Positions 1 to 7,439 are shown, counted from the first letter of the stretch. The stretch: DNA of 64,000 nucleotides from Lysobacterales bacterium (GCA_021648045.1 JAKITM010000002.1:1-64000), one strand, 5' to 3'. Made by a program: numbers and translations. Notes: generated by a model not told the origin, from the letters alone.

Positions 1-169
1 GGCCACCCTTTTCATACCGCCGAATCCAGTCACCCACCGTGGCATAGTGTACATCAATGACCCGAGCGATCTCATAACGGCTCATTCCATCAGCGAACAA
101 CCGAATGGTCTGTTCCCGATTGTGTTGCTGCACTTCGGTGCTGCGCTTTCTGGCATCTGTTCTAAGCAT
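1..169 (-). CDS. IS630-like transposase, N-terminal part (runs off window)
   Basis: The minus strand encodes MLRTDARKRSTEVQQHNREQ followed by a helix-turn-helix region with GMSRYEIARVIDVHYATVGDW and RRYEKGG, the usual N-terminal DNA-binding layout of IS630/Tc1-type transposases and orphan HTH proteins derived from them. Only the first 56 codons are present because the gene crosses the window edge, so the DDE catalytic part is not seen. A TTATAAT hexamer-like box lies just upstream of the start and could be its -10. The start is only a few bases from the end of the neighbouring attC-like repeat. Family assignment is by pattern only. Confidence 0.6.
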   Translation of the reverse strand, partial: MLRTDARKRSTEVQQHNREQTIRLFADGMSRYEIARVIDVHYATVGDWIRRYEKGG

Positions 170-177
170 GCTCCCGA

Positions 178-292
178 TTATAACATCTTGGGTATTTGAA
201 TGCTAGGTTAATAGTGGCGTAAAATAGCTGGCTAAAATTTTCGAGGCACGAGCATAGCCAACTGCTTTGTGTCCGTTTGGGCAATTTGTTAG
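178..292 (-). other. attC-like recombination site (protease cassette)
   Basis: Read on the minus strand, the repeat begins at CTAACAAATTGCCC, which also contains the stop codon of the upstream protease gene, and ends at GATGTTATAA. The arms are imperfectly complementary and about 115 bases span them, within the size range of long attC sites. Core boxes resemble the attC consensus RYYYAAC and GTTRRRY without matching it exactly. Confidence 0.5.
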
Positions 293-984
293 TTTTTCAG
301 GGCAAATACATCATTTATAGTTTCACCTTGCTTAATTTTTTCTAAGTTATCATAAAGCTGAGATTTATCAATACTCTCAACAGCAAGCCTTGCTGCTTGA
401 TAATTTTTTAGCACATCTTTACCACTGAAAAAATCAGCACCCATTTCTTTGACAGTATTTATTTCATCTGGGGAAATGTCAATATTATCTAGCAAATACG
501 GCTCTCTATAGTCAACTAACAAAGCAATTCCTTCGTTAAACCAAATAGGCATATTGAAATAATGGGTAAGCCAGCCAAGCCTAAAACTTACCTCAGCATG
601 AGTGTATTCATGAGCAATAACATCAATGTTTTGCCCTTTAGGGCCAAAAATAATACATTGCCCAAATGGCGTCAATATAGCGCTACCATATGCATTTGAA
701 CCAAATGTAGAGGCATCATCTTCAGTTGCTGCAATAATGACTATTGGAGATGAAATAGTGTCACCAAAAGCATTATCTACTCTGGATTTACCCAAATTAA
801 TCACAGAAAGTATATTTTTATTTTGAGCGCTATCGAATGAAGAACTGGCAAAGATATTAGGCGCTATCTCTGAATAATCTAAATATTCAACAAACTCGCA
901 GGCTAATACATTTCTTTGACTTATTACTCCTAATATAAAAACTAAAATCAGAGCAAATAGTAAATATACTTTAAGTTTTGACAC
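289..984 (-). CDS. Secreted or membrane-anchored gluzincin-like metalloprotease
   Basis: A 231-residue protein with an N-terminal hydrophobic segment (about residues 5-20), either a signal peptide or an anchor, so it should act in the periplasm or outside. It has the zinc motif HEYTH at 125-129 and, about 20 residues later, NEGIA with E151, the third zinc ligand spacing of gluzincins (peptidase MA-like superfamily). Substrate is unknown. The start is a GTG preceded by a very strong AAGGAGG. It is a singleton between two attC-like repeats, as expected of an integron cassette gene, and the stop codon lies in the attC core. The fold assignment rests on the HExxH...E pattern alone. Confidence 0.65.
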   Translation of the reverse strand: MSKLKVYLLFALILVFILGVISQRNVLACEFVEYLDYSEIAPNIFASSSFDSAQNKNILSVINLGKSRVDNAFGDTISSPIVIIAATEDDASTFGSNAYGSAILTPFGQCIIFGPKGQNIDVIAHEYTHAEVSFRLGWLTHYFNMPIWFNEGIALLVDYREPYLLDNIDISPDEINTVKEMGADFFSGKDVLKNYQAARLAVESIDKSQLYDNLEKIKQGETINDVFALKN

Positions 985-993
985 TGAACCTCC

Positions 994-1083
994 TTATAAA
1001 ACGAATGCCGCAAACACCAGAGCCAAAACTGCAGCAACGCAGGAGCGTAGCTTTTGACTTCTGAGTGATTTGCCTTGTTATAT
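994..1083 (-). other. attC-like recombination site
   Basis: On the minus strand the site starts CATATAACAAGGCAAATC and ends GCATTCGTTTTATA. The two arms share the string GCAAA(T)CAC..CAGA..CAAAA when one is reverse-complemented, an imperfect hairpin with bulges as in attC. It carries the stop codon of the tiny ORF upstream of it. Confidence 0.55.
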
Positions 1084-1155
1084 GTTTCTGTGAACATCTC
1101 TCAAATACACTGTCAGATCATTTGCTGGCGGTACGGAAGGTATTTGATACATCAT
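1078..1155 (-). CDS. 25-residue hypothetical ORF in a minimal cassette
   Basis: A short reading frame (MMYQIPSVPPANDLTVYLRD and five more residues) fills almost the whole interval between two attC-like sites, with its stop in the attC core box. Very small ORFs of this kind are common in integron cassettes. There is no strong Shine-Dalgarno sequence and no recognisable domain, so it may be untranslated. Confidence 0.3.
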   Translation of the reverse strand: MMYQIPSVPPANDLTVYLRDVHRNI

Positions 1156-1175
1156 ATCGCTTACAAAGCCTCTGT

Positions 1176-1250
1176 GATATAAGCCTTTAGTTAAGCGGAG
1201 CAGCGCCCGGTGGAAGTCAGCCCGCTGGCGGAGCGTACTTGAACGATTAT
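1176..1250 (-). other. attC-like recombination site (zinc-ribbon cassette)
   Basis: The minus strand reads AATCGTTCAAGTACGC at the 5' side and CCGCTTAACTAAAGGCTTAT at the 3' side. This closely follows the attC layout TTCAAG...CTTAACT(C)AAG-GTTA seen in Xanthomonas and Pseudomonas type sites. It sits directly after the stop codon of the upstream gene. The last core box is GCTTATAT rather than GTTATAT. Confidence 0.55.
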
Positions 1251-1565
1251 TCATTCCATTATTTCATTAATCGAACTGTACCTAGAGCAATTTTTACATT
1301 TATAGGTAGTGATCAATCTGGATCTTTTAAAAAAAGGTATCTGTACCAAAACTGCAATAATTATTAATCCGATGATAATGAAAGCCTCGTCGAGCGGTCT
1401 GTAGAATTCCGGTTTTGCTACCATCATAATTGCGCGTAAAACAAATACTATCGCACTTGCCCTGATAAAACGACTAATAAATGTGCGGGTCCACTTGGGT
1501 GGAGACGAATCAATCGGCGATAGGTTCGAATTACAATGCTGGCACTTTCTTGGCTCTTGTTGCAT
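1251..1565 (-). CDS. Zinc-ribbon, two-TM small membrane protein
   Basis: About 104 residues starting at MQQEPRKCQHC. I chose the ATG at 1565 because an AAGGAG box lies about ten bases upstream; an in-frame ATG 21 bases further up overlaps that box. The protein has a CxxC pair near the N-terminus (CQHC) and another near the C-terminus (CKNC), which together can form a split zinc ribbon, with two hydrophobic segments between (FIRASAIVFVLRAIMMVA and IIIGLIIIAVLVQI). No known function. It is a cassette-like singleton flanked by an attC-like repeat. Confidence 0.55.
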   Translation of the reverse strand: MQQEPRKCQHCNSNLSPIDSSPPKWTRTFISRFIRASAIVFVLRAIMMVAKPEFYRPLDEAFIIIGLIIIAVLVQIPFFKRSRLITTYKCKNCSRYSSINEIME

Positions 1566-1686
1566 ACGGAGATAACTCCTTATCATATCTAGTAGAAAAA
1601 TATGGCGTGCTTTCTTGTAGTCTTATTTCAACAGGTGTGACAGGTTTCGGAATCCAATTGATGTTCTTGTTAGGTATCTTCGCCAC
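1531..1686 (-). CDS. Possible small ORF upstream of and overlapping the zinc-ribbon gene
   Basis: A 51-codon frame from a GTG reads VAKIPNKNINWIPKPVTPVE and continues, ending inside the next gene in another frame. Before it on the same strand is a 41-codon open stretch ending LPELEVI with its stop overlapping this GTG. Neither has a recognisable domain. They are recorded because the 1566-1814 interval otherwise holds no gene; they may be decayed cassette coding sequence. Confidence 0.2.
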   Translation of the reverse strand: MAKIPNKNINWIPKPVTPVEIRLQESTPYFSTRYDKELSPYATRAKKVPAL

Positions 1687-1814
1687 TAAATAACCTCTAG
1701 TTCTGGGAGCTTTTTATCAGAGTCAGTACTTCCAGTATTAACAGTGCCTTTTGACTCAAACATTAAAACATGAACTTCATTTTCTGTTGCAGGTAAATGT
1801 TCTACTCTTGAAAC

Positions 1815-1866
1815 ATATCGCTACAAATCAGCTGCGCTGATAAGTGCAGGCTGGATTTGCTAGCTA
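1815..1866 (-). other. attC-like recombination site (first GNAT cassette)
   Basis: The minus strand arms GCTAGCAAATCCAGC and GCTGATTTGTAGCGAT pair almost completely with a short spacer of about 18 bases. The stop TAG of the upstream gene overlaps the first core box. The core boxes carry substitutions (AGC/GTAGC instead of AAC/GTTA), so the site may be inactive. Confidence 0.45.
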
Positions 1867-2358
1867 TGTTTCAAGTTGTTTATACATCACATAGGCATCC
1901 ACAAACTCTAGCTGTTTATGCTGGAACGCTCCTGGTAGAATACCGATTAAATCAAATCCATTTTTTTTCCAGAGGCGAATCGCAGCTTCATTCGTGGATA
2001 CAACCAAGTTGTACTGCATTGCTTTGAATCCCTGGGTTGCCGCCTCACGCAGCGAATGCTCACACATTTCGGTTGCAACACCCCTGCCACGTGCGTTCTC
2101 TCCAACGATGTATCCACAATTACAGACATGGGCTCCTAAAGCCGGCTGGTTTGGCTTGATGTAGTAGGTGCCCATAACGCGGTTTTTTTCATCCACAGCG
2201 ATAAAAGTCGCAGAAGGCTTCATGATCCACGCCTCATATGCTTCCTCTTCTGTAATCTCTGGGGAAAAAGGATAGGTTTCCCCGGCTCGGAACACTGGCT
2301 CAATTATCTGCCAAGTTCCAGCCCAATCCTGCTCGTCAAATCGTCGAATATTGATCAT
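1864..2358 (-). CDS. GNAT family N-acetyltransferase
   Basis: A 164-residue protein with the GNAT fold signature: the acetyl-CoA binding motif A is seen as YIVGENARGRGVATEM (about residues 82-98), followed by the motif B region NEAAIRLWKKNGFDLIG. Such enzymes move an acetyl group from acetyl-CoA to an amine on a small molecule or protein; the substrate cannot be told from sequence. It stands alone between attC-like repeats, typical of cassette-borne acetyltransferases, which range from antibiotic modification to metabolism. The close match to known resistance enzymes is not evident. Confidence 0.8.
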   Translation of the reverse strand: MINIRRFDEQDWAGTWQIIEPVFRAGETYPFSPEITEEEAYEAWIMKPSATFIAVDEKNRVMGTYYIKPNQPALGAHVCNCGYIVGENARGRGVATEMCEHSLREAATQGFKAMQYNLVVSTNEAAIRLWKKNGFDLIGILPGAFQHKQLEFVDAYVMYKQLET

Positions 2359-2390
2359 TGCCTACAACATCCTGTGAAACATAATTTCTC

Positions 2391-2443
2391 GCATAAGCTG
2401 CTGCTTTACCCTGAACGAAGCGGCGGGTAGAGCGGGCATTTTA
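2391..2443 (-). other. attC-like recombination site (second GNAT cassette)
   Basis: On the minus strand TGCCCGCTCTACCC pairs with GGGTAAAGCAGCAGC around a short loop, followed by CTTATGCG, a common attC end. The stop codon TAA of the upstream gene is in the first core region. Confidence 0.5.
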
Positions 2444-2947
2444 CACCCAGTACTCATACAATTCATTTAGTGAGCCATACAGTTCCATTGTTCCTTTTGA
2501 AGTAAAACCTACCCTTTTCAACAAGTTATTTGAAGCTAAATTATCTGGTAATGTAACTGCCAATACTCGGTTAAGCGAATGATTAACTATACCTTCTTTT
2601 AGAACAGAGTCGACGGCCTCACTAGCATAAGCTTTACCCCAATACTCTGGTAATAGCGCGTAACCTACATCGGGACAATCTAGTTCATCCCTTTTGAGTA
2701 AACCGCACATACCTATCGGAACTTTCGTTTCTTTTAATAACACTAAATTTAGACCAAAACCATAACGCTGATAACTTGATATTGGACCATTAGTAAGATA
2801 TTTTTTCGCATCAGCAATATTCCGGATATTTTTATCCGCTATATAACGAATAAAAGACTTATCATTTAATAGTTGAACGATAAACTCAGCATCACTTAAA
2901 TTAAAATGCCTAATAATTAACCTTTTTGTCTCGCATACGATTTTCAA
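2441..2947 (-). CDS. RimJ/RimL-type GNAT acetyltransferase
   Basis: A 168-residue acetyltransferase that begins with the TKRLIIRHF element (about 7-15) typical of the RimJ/RimL (Acetyltransf_3) branch. It continues with VGYALLPEYWGKAYASEAV (about 109-127), the acetyl-CoA loop, and NLASNNLLKRVGFTSKG. Members acetylate protein N-termini or small amines such as aminoglycosides or spermidine; specificity is unknown here. The gene has an AT-rich composition unlike the core genes downstream and ends inside an attC-like site, supporting a mobile cassette origin. Confidence 0.8.
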   Translation of the reverse strand: MKIVCETKRLIIRHFNLSDAEFIVQLLNDKSFIRYIADKNIRNIADAKKYLTNGPISSYQRYGFGLNLVLLKETKVPIGMCGLLKRDELDCPDVGYALLPEYWGKAYASEAVDSVLKEGIVNHSLNRVLAVTLPDNLASNNLLKRVGFTSKGTMELYGSLNELYEYWV

Positions 2948-2983
2948 TGAAACTCCTTTTTCATAAAGAAACAGCTACCGATC

Positions 2984-3028
2984 TGTGTAACGGGTGCGTA
3001 GCGATCGCGAAGCATCCTAGTTTATGCG
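2984..3028 (-). other. attC-like recombination site (DUF4177 cassette)
   Basis: Minus-strand arms TAAACTAGGATGCTTCGC and GCTACGCACCCGTTACA form an imperfect hairpin around GATC. It lies between the stop of the small DUF4177-like gene and the Shine-Dalgarno of the next gene. Confidence 0.45.
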
Positions 3029-3059
3029 TTTATGGCTTGTATGATTAGTGATATTGCAC

Positions 3060-3263
3060 CTACTTTCTAGAGCGTTTTGCAATGCCATGAAAATGAGTTG
3101 GTCCTCCTGGCATTGTTGGATCCATTTGAAAGTCTATATCTATAATTTCCCAACCGTCTTTCCCTAAGTTGTTTAAGTAAGCTTCTGCTTGTTTAACAGA
3201 CCTTCCTTTAAGAAAGCCACCTTTTTCAGCATTAGCTGAATCAATAATTTTATATTCCCACAT
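3060..3263 (-). CDS. DUF4177-like small protein
   Basis: A 67-residue protein starting MWEYKIIDS and containing LNNLGKDGWEIIDIDF, the pattern of DUF4177 and related small domains (a mixed strand-helix fold in which LN.LG..GWE is the signature). Function is unknown; such proteins are common in mobile DNA. It follows directly after the best attC site of the window, so it lies at the 5' end of its own cassette. Confidence 0.6.
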   Translation of the reverse strand: MWEYKIIDSANAEKGGFLKGRSVKQAEAYLNNLGKDGWEIIDIDFQMDPTMPGGPTHFHGIAKRSRK

Positions 3264-3282
3264 ACTAGAAGTAATCCTTTGT

Positions 3283-3353
3283 GATATAACGACCTAAATT
3301 AACCGAAGCCAGCTTTGCTGTTGCTGGCTTCCGTGTTGAATAATTTGTTATAC
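3283..3353 (-). other. attC site, near-canonical
   Basis: This is the clearest attC. Reading the minus strand: GTATAAC, AAATTATTCAAC, a 9-bp arm GGAAGCCAGC, a nine-base loop, the matching arm GCTGGCTTC, then GGTTAATTTAGGTC and GTTATAT. Outer boxes fit RYYYAAC and GTTRRRY closely, and the central arms are nearly perfect with the offset bases typical of attC. Total length about 71 bases. Confidence 0.75.
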
Positions 3354-3461
3354 CTTTTTTTCTCGATTCGAGTTTGTTATAAACAATACCACATTCTCTT
3401 TGTGCTTTGGTGGTAAAGCCTAAGTCTAAAACCACACTTCCATTGAGCGTCAAGATTTGCT
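3354..3461 (-). other. Cassette body without a clear gene
   Basis: About 110 bases between two attC-like sites. A minus-strand frame runs through it and on through the next attC (TTG start, 62 codons), but reading through an attC hairpin is typical of chance frames. I see no domain and no good ribosome binding site; probably an empty or decayed cassette. Confidence 0.35.
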
Positions 3462-3515
3462 CACTAACTTACCAAATAAAGCTGTAAATTATCCGCGGTG
3501 ATTGGTCTTGTTATG
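3462..3515 (-). other. attC-like recombination site, short
   Basis: On the minus strand CATAACAAGACCAATC pairs with TTTGGTAAGTTAGTG, an imperfect hairpin of about 54 bases with AAC and GTTAG cores. It is the cassette-array feature nearest to the inserted IS. Confidence 0.45.
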
Positions 3516-3573
3516 TGTTTTTATACGTTTTAGTAACTACCTTAATTAAAAAGTTACCGTTATCAGTTCATTG

Positions 3574-5043
3574 CTGTCCCGTTAACTCTAAGTTCGTCAT
3601 TCCGGCGCAGGAGGCTGTGTGAAAAGTCAGAAGATGGGATAATAAGGTATGCATTACATTAGAGAACAAAACCGTGGACAAGCGACCTTATTCCCAGAAA
3701 TGTTGGATGATTACATCACGGCAAATAATCCTGTGTAGTTTATCGACTGTTTTGTTAATACACTGGATTTTTGATGGCAGTTTTTTCAAGGCATCTAACA
3801 GCCGTAGCCGTCATATTAGTGGCAAACAGCTGGATCGTGAGTTAGCGAAATTGGATGCTCAAATAGTGGCCTATTTCTCGAGCATGGACGAAGCCGACAC
3901 GGGTGATGGCGGTGCTGTACTCACCGCATCAGAGCTGGCAAAAAAGCTTGAACAGCTGAAGGTATTACAACACCAGCAAGCGGTTAAACAAGCTCAGCGG
4001 GAGGACTTGAAGTCCAGCGGCCAAAGTCAGCGAGCTCTCACTGATCCTGATGCGCGGTTGTTAAAAAAATGCGGCCAACAAGTGATTGGATACAATGTAC
4101 AAATAGCGGTTGATAGTAAGCACCACCTGATCGCAGCCCACGATGTGACCCGGGGCGGGAACGATTTTGGGCAGCTTACACCGCTTGCCGAGCAAGTTAA
4201 AGCGGTGCTTGAAATGGATCACATTGAGGCGGGCTACTACACACGCAAAGATATAAAAGCCAGTGTTGATGCTGGTATTACGCCTTATGTTAAACCCAGC
4301 AATTCATCCAATAGCAAAGCGAATGGTCGCTTTAGTAAAGTTGACTTTGATTATGATGTTCAAACGGATAACTACCGTTGTCCTGCCAACAGTGTGATGC
4401 GCTTTGTTGGCACAGGAAAGGATAAGAGCGGGCATTTATTACGCTACTATCGCAGTTATGGCTGTACAGAATGCCCTTTGAAGACCAAGTGCATAAAGCC
4501 GGGCGTTGCTTATCCTCGGATCAGTCGCTGGGAGTATGAAGCCATTATGGAACAGAATGGGGCTCGATTAAAAGTGCGGCCGGAGATGATGAAGGTCCGA
4601 ATGAGCCTAGCAGAGCATCCATTTGGAACTTTAAAGCAACACATGGGAGCCACCCACTTTTTGACCTGAGGGCATCCCCGAGTGAAGACGGAAATGAGTT
4701 TAAGCATGATGGCTTACAACTTGAGGAGAGCCATCAATGTGCTTGGAATAGAGGAAATGACCAAGGTATTCAGCAAAAAGCCCTTATATACATAGTGTGG
4801 GGGCATTTAAGCTCAAAAAATACAGGTGGTTCATGATTATTTGGTGCAAACATAAATGAATACTGGAAAAGATAATACACAGGGGCTGAAAATCAGCCAC
4901 AGGCTGGGAGTTTTAGCATAGCCTCCTGCGCCGGAATGACGAAAAAGGGGTGTCGATATTCATGTCGCCAACACCATCAAACACACAGTTTCCCCAAGTA
5001 CTACGCCAACTATGGCAATATTAAGAACAAGTTAACGGGACAG
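3574..5043. mobile_element. Decayed IS1182-like insertion with nested inverted repeats
   Basis: A broken transposase is bracketed by two pairs of inverted repeats. The outer pair is CTGTCCCGTTAAC at 3574-3586 and its exact complement at 5031-5043. The inner pair is about 24 bases (TCCGGCGCAGGAGGCT core) at 3593-3617 and 4920-4943, differing by one extra T in the left copy. The two pairs are separated by 6 bases on the left and 87 on the right. Either the outer pair belongs to a second element, or the IS inserted in a short palindromic repeat. The cassette array ends here. Confidence 0.6.
3650..4795 (+). pseudogene. IS1182 family transposase, degenerate
   Basis: The N-terminal residues of an IS1182 transposase (REQNRGQATLFPEMLDDY) are readable one frame away from the main frame and run into TAG and TGA codons. 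A large internal piece is missing. The main frame then covers the second half: the RALTDPDARLL and GYNVQIAVDSKHHLI regions, the CP..SVMRF and CTECPLKTKC cysteine-rich segment, and the SLAEHPFGTLKQHMG segment. A TGA interrupts at 4667, after which frame continues with MAYNLRRAINVLG to a final stop. Intact relatives are about 450-500 residues, so frameshift, deletion and nonsense mutations make it inactive. Confidence 0.85.
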
Positions 5044-5082
5044 TAGTGATTACAGCTATAATGTTCAGCCTAAATACCAACG
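4796..5082. other. IS 3' flank, no gene seen
   Basis: This stretch holds the inner and outer right-hand inverted repeats of the IS remnant and AT-rich sequence before the cytochrome gene. I see no coding region or RNA gene in it. Confidence 0.5.
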
Positions 5083-5091
5083 GTGCTACTT

Positions 5092-5631
5092 ATGAAAAAA
5101 ACCACCCTACTCAGCATTCTTTCTAGCGCCTTATTGCTCGTTTTTTTGGTGATTTGGTTTGGGTTATTCAACGTATCGGCGAAGGAAAAGCATTGGAAAA
5201 TAACAACGGCATTTCTGGAGTTTGTTAGAGAGCGCTCTATCGAAGTTCGGGCAGATGGGATAGAAGTTCCAGACCTATCTAACCTTGATATGATCTCAAA
5301 TGGTGCAAAAAACTATGCTGCAATGTGCGCTCAATGCCATTTATCTCCCACAATGAAACCAACCGAATTAAGTCTTGGCTTATACCCTCAACCACCTGTC
5401 TTTTATACTCAAGAGCATTTCTCGCATGGAAAAGAAAATACATTTTGGACTATAAAAAACGGACTTAAATTAACGGGTATGCCGGCATGGGGCGACTTTC
5501 ATACCGATGAACAAATATGGGAATTAGTCGCATTTTTGAATGAAATAAACGGAATGTCGACGACTGAATACCTCGAACTAACTGGAAGTGATGAGCAAAT
5601 AGATAAAGAGAATAGCGATCAACACCATTGA
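5092..5631 (+). CDS. Membrane-anchored or secreted cytochrome c
   Basis: About 179 residues from the ATG at 5092 (an in-frame GTG lies three codons upstream). An N-terminal hydrophobic stretch (SILSSALLLVFLVIWFGLF) exports or anchors it in the inner membrane, facing the periplasm. CAQCH (near residue 80) binds heme c covalently, and the methionine of LTGMPAWGD is the likely axial ligand. The C-terminal EQIWELVAFLN helix is typical of class I cytochromes in the cytochrome_CBB3 Pfam family. It carries electrons, but its partners are not in the neighbourhood. AT-rich and alone, so probably acquired. Confidence 0.85.
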   Translation: MKKTTLLSILSSALLLVFLVIWFGLFNVSAKEKHWKITTAFLEFVRERSIEVRADGIEVPDLSNLDMISNGAKNYAAMCAQCHLSPTMKPTELSLGLYPQPPVFYTQEHFSHGKENTFWTIKNGLKLTGMPAWGDFHTDEQIWELVAFLNEINGMSTTEYLELTGSDEQIDKENSDQHH

Positions 5632-5676
5632 ACTCTATACTGAAAAAATCATTCTAATCATCGGGGAGAAAACCAA

Positions 5677-5844
5677 ATGAGCGCCTTTTGGGGTGGAGGT
5701 GCGCAAACCTTTATCAACAAAGGCATAAATTGGCGTTGGCGCGATCTGCTCCTGCCAAGTGAGGTTGAAAAATACGAAACTCTCGCAAATAGCGAACTTA
5801 CTAAGGAGTGTGCGCATTGGCTTGCAAGCGGAGAAATTACTTAA
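5677..5844 (+). pseudogene. C-terminal fragment of a sulfotransferase-like protein
   Basis: A 55-codon frame starts at ATG with GGGGAG nine bases upstream and contains [21 protein letters not shown] then [14 protein letters not shown]. The pattern F..KG.NGRWRDVL...L..YE...A..L.PEC..WL.G is the C-terminus of many PAPS-dependent sulfotransferase-domain proteins. The catalytic and cofactor-binding N-terminal part is absent, so this is a remnant, although it could still be translated. Assignment is from memory of the family pattern. Confidence 0.5.
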
Positions 5845-5848
5845 CTGT

Positions 5849-5865
5849 GGTATGCATCATGGCAT
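5849..5865 (+). repeat. Short perfect hairpin
   Basis: GGTATGC and GCATACC form a 7-bp stem around ATCATG between the sulfotransferase remnant and the HAD gene. There is no following T-run, so it is not a typical terminator. It could be a regulatory hairpin or chance. Confidence 0.35.
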
Positions 5866-5895
5866 ACCTGAGCACTTGTTGTTAAAGGGGTTTCG

Positions 5896-6579
5896 GTGTA
5901 TTCACATAAATCAGCCTTGTTGCTGGATATGAATAGTACCTTCATGTTTGGTGAAGATAACTTTGGTCATTCAGAAGATTATTCCAAGTATTACCATAAA
6001 ATTAGCGGCACTCTTTCAAGCGAGCAAGTGAATAATATTATTCGCTCAGTTTATACTTATTTGTCTAATCGATACCCCGATGAAAAATACCGACATAACT
6101 TTCCCTCGATAGAAAACACTATTAATACACTCCTAAAGCAGAAAATACCTAGAGAGGAACTAGAAAAAATAATTTTAAGCTTCGCTCATCATGAAATTGG
6201 GCATGTTCCCAATGAGTATATTGATGTGCTGTATAAATTACGCGAGCACTTTACACTCGCGCTTGTAATTGATATTTGGGCTCCTAAAAAAACATGGCTT
6301 TCTTTATTTACACAGCTAGGCATTGATAAATTGTTTTCTGCCTCATCATTTTCATCAGATCACGGCATGGTAAAGCCATCCCCAAAACCTTTCGAGCTAG
6401 TAGTAAATAAACTAGGCATAAACAAAGACCAGTGTTTGGTAATCGGTGACTCCATTCGCCGAGACCTTGGTGGTGCGTCCGCAGCAGGCATTGATTGTGT
6501 GTTGGTAGGTGGCGCCAAACACACTAATGCACTAACTTGTTACGAAAATTTATTGGCCTTCAGTCAAGATTTACAATAA
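5896..6579 (+). CDS. HAD superfamily hydrolase-like protein
   Basis: A 227-residue protein with the HAD layout: motif I as LLDMNSTFMF (D11), motif II region VIDIW, motif III lysine in MVKPSPKPF, and motif IV VIGDSIRRDLGGASAAGI. A helical cap occupies roughly residues 25-105. HAD enzymes of this shape are small-molecule phosphatases or dehalogenases. The second acidic residue of motif I (DxD) is replaced by N13; phosphatases usually need an Asp there as general acid, so activity may differ. Translation begins at GTG after an AAAGGGG box. Base composition is AT-rich like its neighbours. Confidence 0.75.
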   Translation: MYSHKSALLLDMNSTFMFGEDNFGHSEDYSKYYHKISGTLSSEQVNNIIRSVYTYLSNRYPDEKYRHNFPSIENTINTLLKQKIPREELEKIILSFAHHEIGHVPNEYIDVLYKLREHFTLALVIDIWAPKKTWLSLFTQLGIDKLFSASSFSSDHGMVKPSPKPFELVVNKLGINKDQCLVIGDSIRRDLGGASAAGIDCVLVGGAKHTNALTCYENLLAFSQDLQ

Positions 6580-6623
6580 AACAGCACAGCATAATACCGG
6601 CAGATACAAATTGAAGACCCCTA

Positions 6624-7439
6624 ATGAACCACAAAACCGTATATATTAACTATATGTGTAAGCCTCAGATAATTTTAACTTGTGCCCTCTTCTTTCTATC
6701 AGCATACGCAAACGCTGAAGATCAAGCGCTTTCCGATCTATTTTCAGAACATGACATTGAAGGAACCGTAGTTATTTCATCGTTAAACTCCGGGCAAACA
6801 TACATCCACAATAATTCTCGTGCGAATCAGCAATTTTCAACAGCATCTACTTTCAAGATACTGAACACCTTGATTGCTCTCCAAGAAAACCCGACATTAC
6901 AAAAAGATACCGTAATTAAATGGGATAACCATGTTTATGGGATCAAAAATTGGAATCAAGACCAAACGCTCGAAAGTGCTTTCAAGGTTTCCTGCGTTTG
7001 GTGCTATCAGGAGCTCGCAGGCAGCATTGGAGCCGATAAATATCGTCACTATTTGAAAATCACAGATTATGGGCAATTGCGAGAGCCTTTCAAAGAAACT
7101 ACATTTTGGCTTGATGGTTCGCTTAAAATTAGCGCTGTGGAACAAGTTGATTTCTTAAGAAACATTTATCTGCGAAGCTACCCATTTAGCGCACAAGCTT
7201 ATGCAACATTATCGCAGATCATGCTTGTAGAGCAGGCACCTACATATTCAATATGGGGGAAAACAGGCTGGGCAGTGAGTGCAAACCCCCAAGTGGGCTG
7301 GTATGTAGGCTATATTGAAACCGAAAAAGATGTATGGTTCTTCGCAAGTAATATAATAGTTCGCAACAAAAAAGATTTGCTTTGGCGCCAAAAACTAATA
7401 ACCGAGGCATTCATAGAAAAGGAAATCATCGAACCATGA
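6624..7439 (+). CDS. Class D (OXA-type) beta-lactamase
   Basis: A periplasmic serine beta-lactamase of class D, which hydrolyses beta-lactams through an acyl-serine intermediate. Motifs (numbering from the ATG at 6624): STFK at 75-78 with nucleophile S75 and the lysine that is carboxylated in the family, SCV at 123-125, YGQ at 149-151 in place of the usual YGN, WLDG at 162-165, and WGKTGW at 211-216. The signal peptide is best read from an internal ATG at 6654 (MCKPQIILTCALFFLSAYANA), so the true start may be there. Its stop codon overlaps the start of the methyltransferase gene (ATGA), implying co-expression. The substrate range cannot be judged. Confidence 0.9.
   Translation: MNHKTVYINYMCKPQIILTCALFFLSAYANAEDQALSDLFSEHDIEGTVVISSLNSGQTYIHNNSRANQQFSTASTFKILNTLIALQENPTLQKDTVIKWDNHVYGIKNWNQDQTLESAFKVSCVWCYQELAGSIGADKYRHYLKITDYGQLREPFKETTFWLDGSLKISAVEQVDFLRNIYLRSYPFSAQAYATLSQIMLVEQAPTYSIWGKTGWAVSANPQVGWYVGYIETEKDVWFFASNIIVRNKKDLLWRQKLITEAFIEKEIIEP

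Noticed and set aside
3265..3453. 62-codon minus-strand frame from TTG
   Set aside because: It reads straight through the best attC hairpin and has no good ribosome site, so it is treated as chance.
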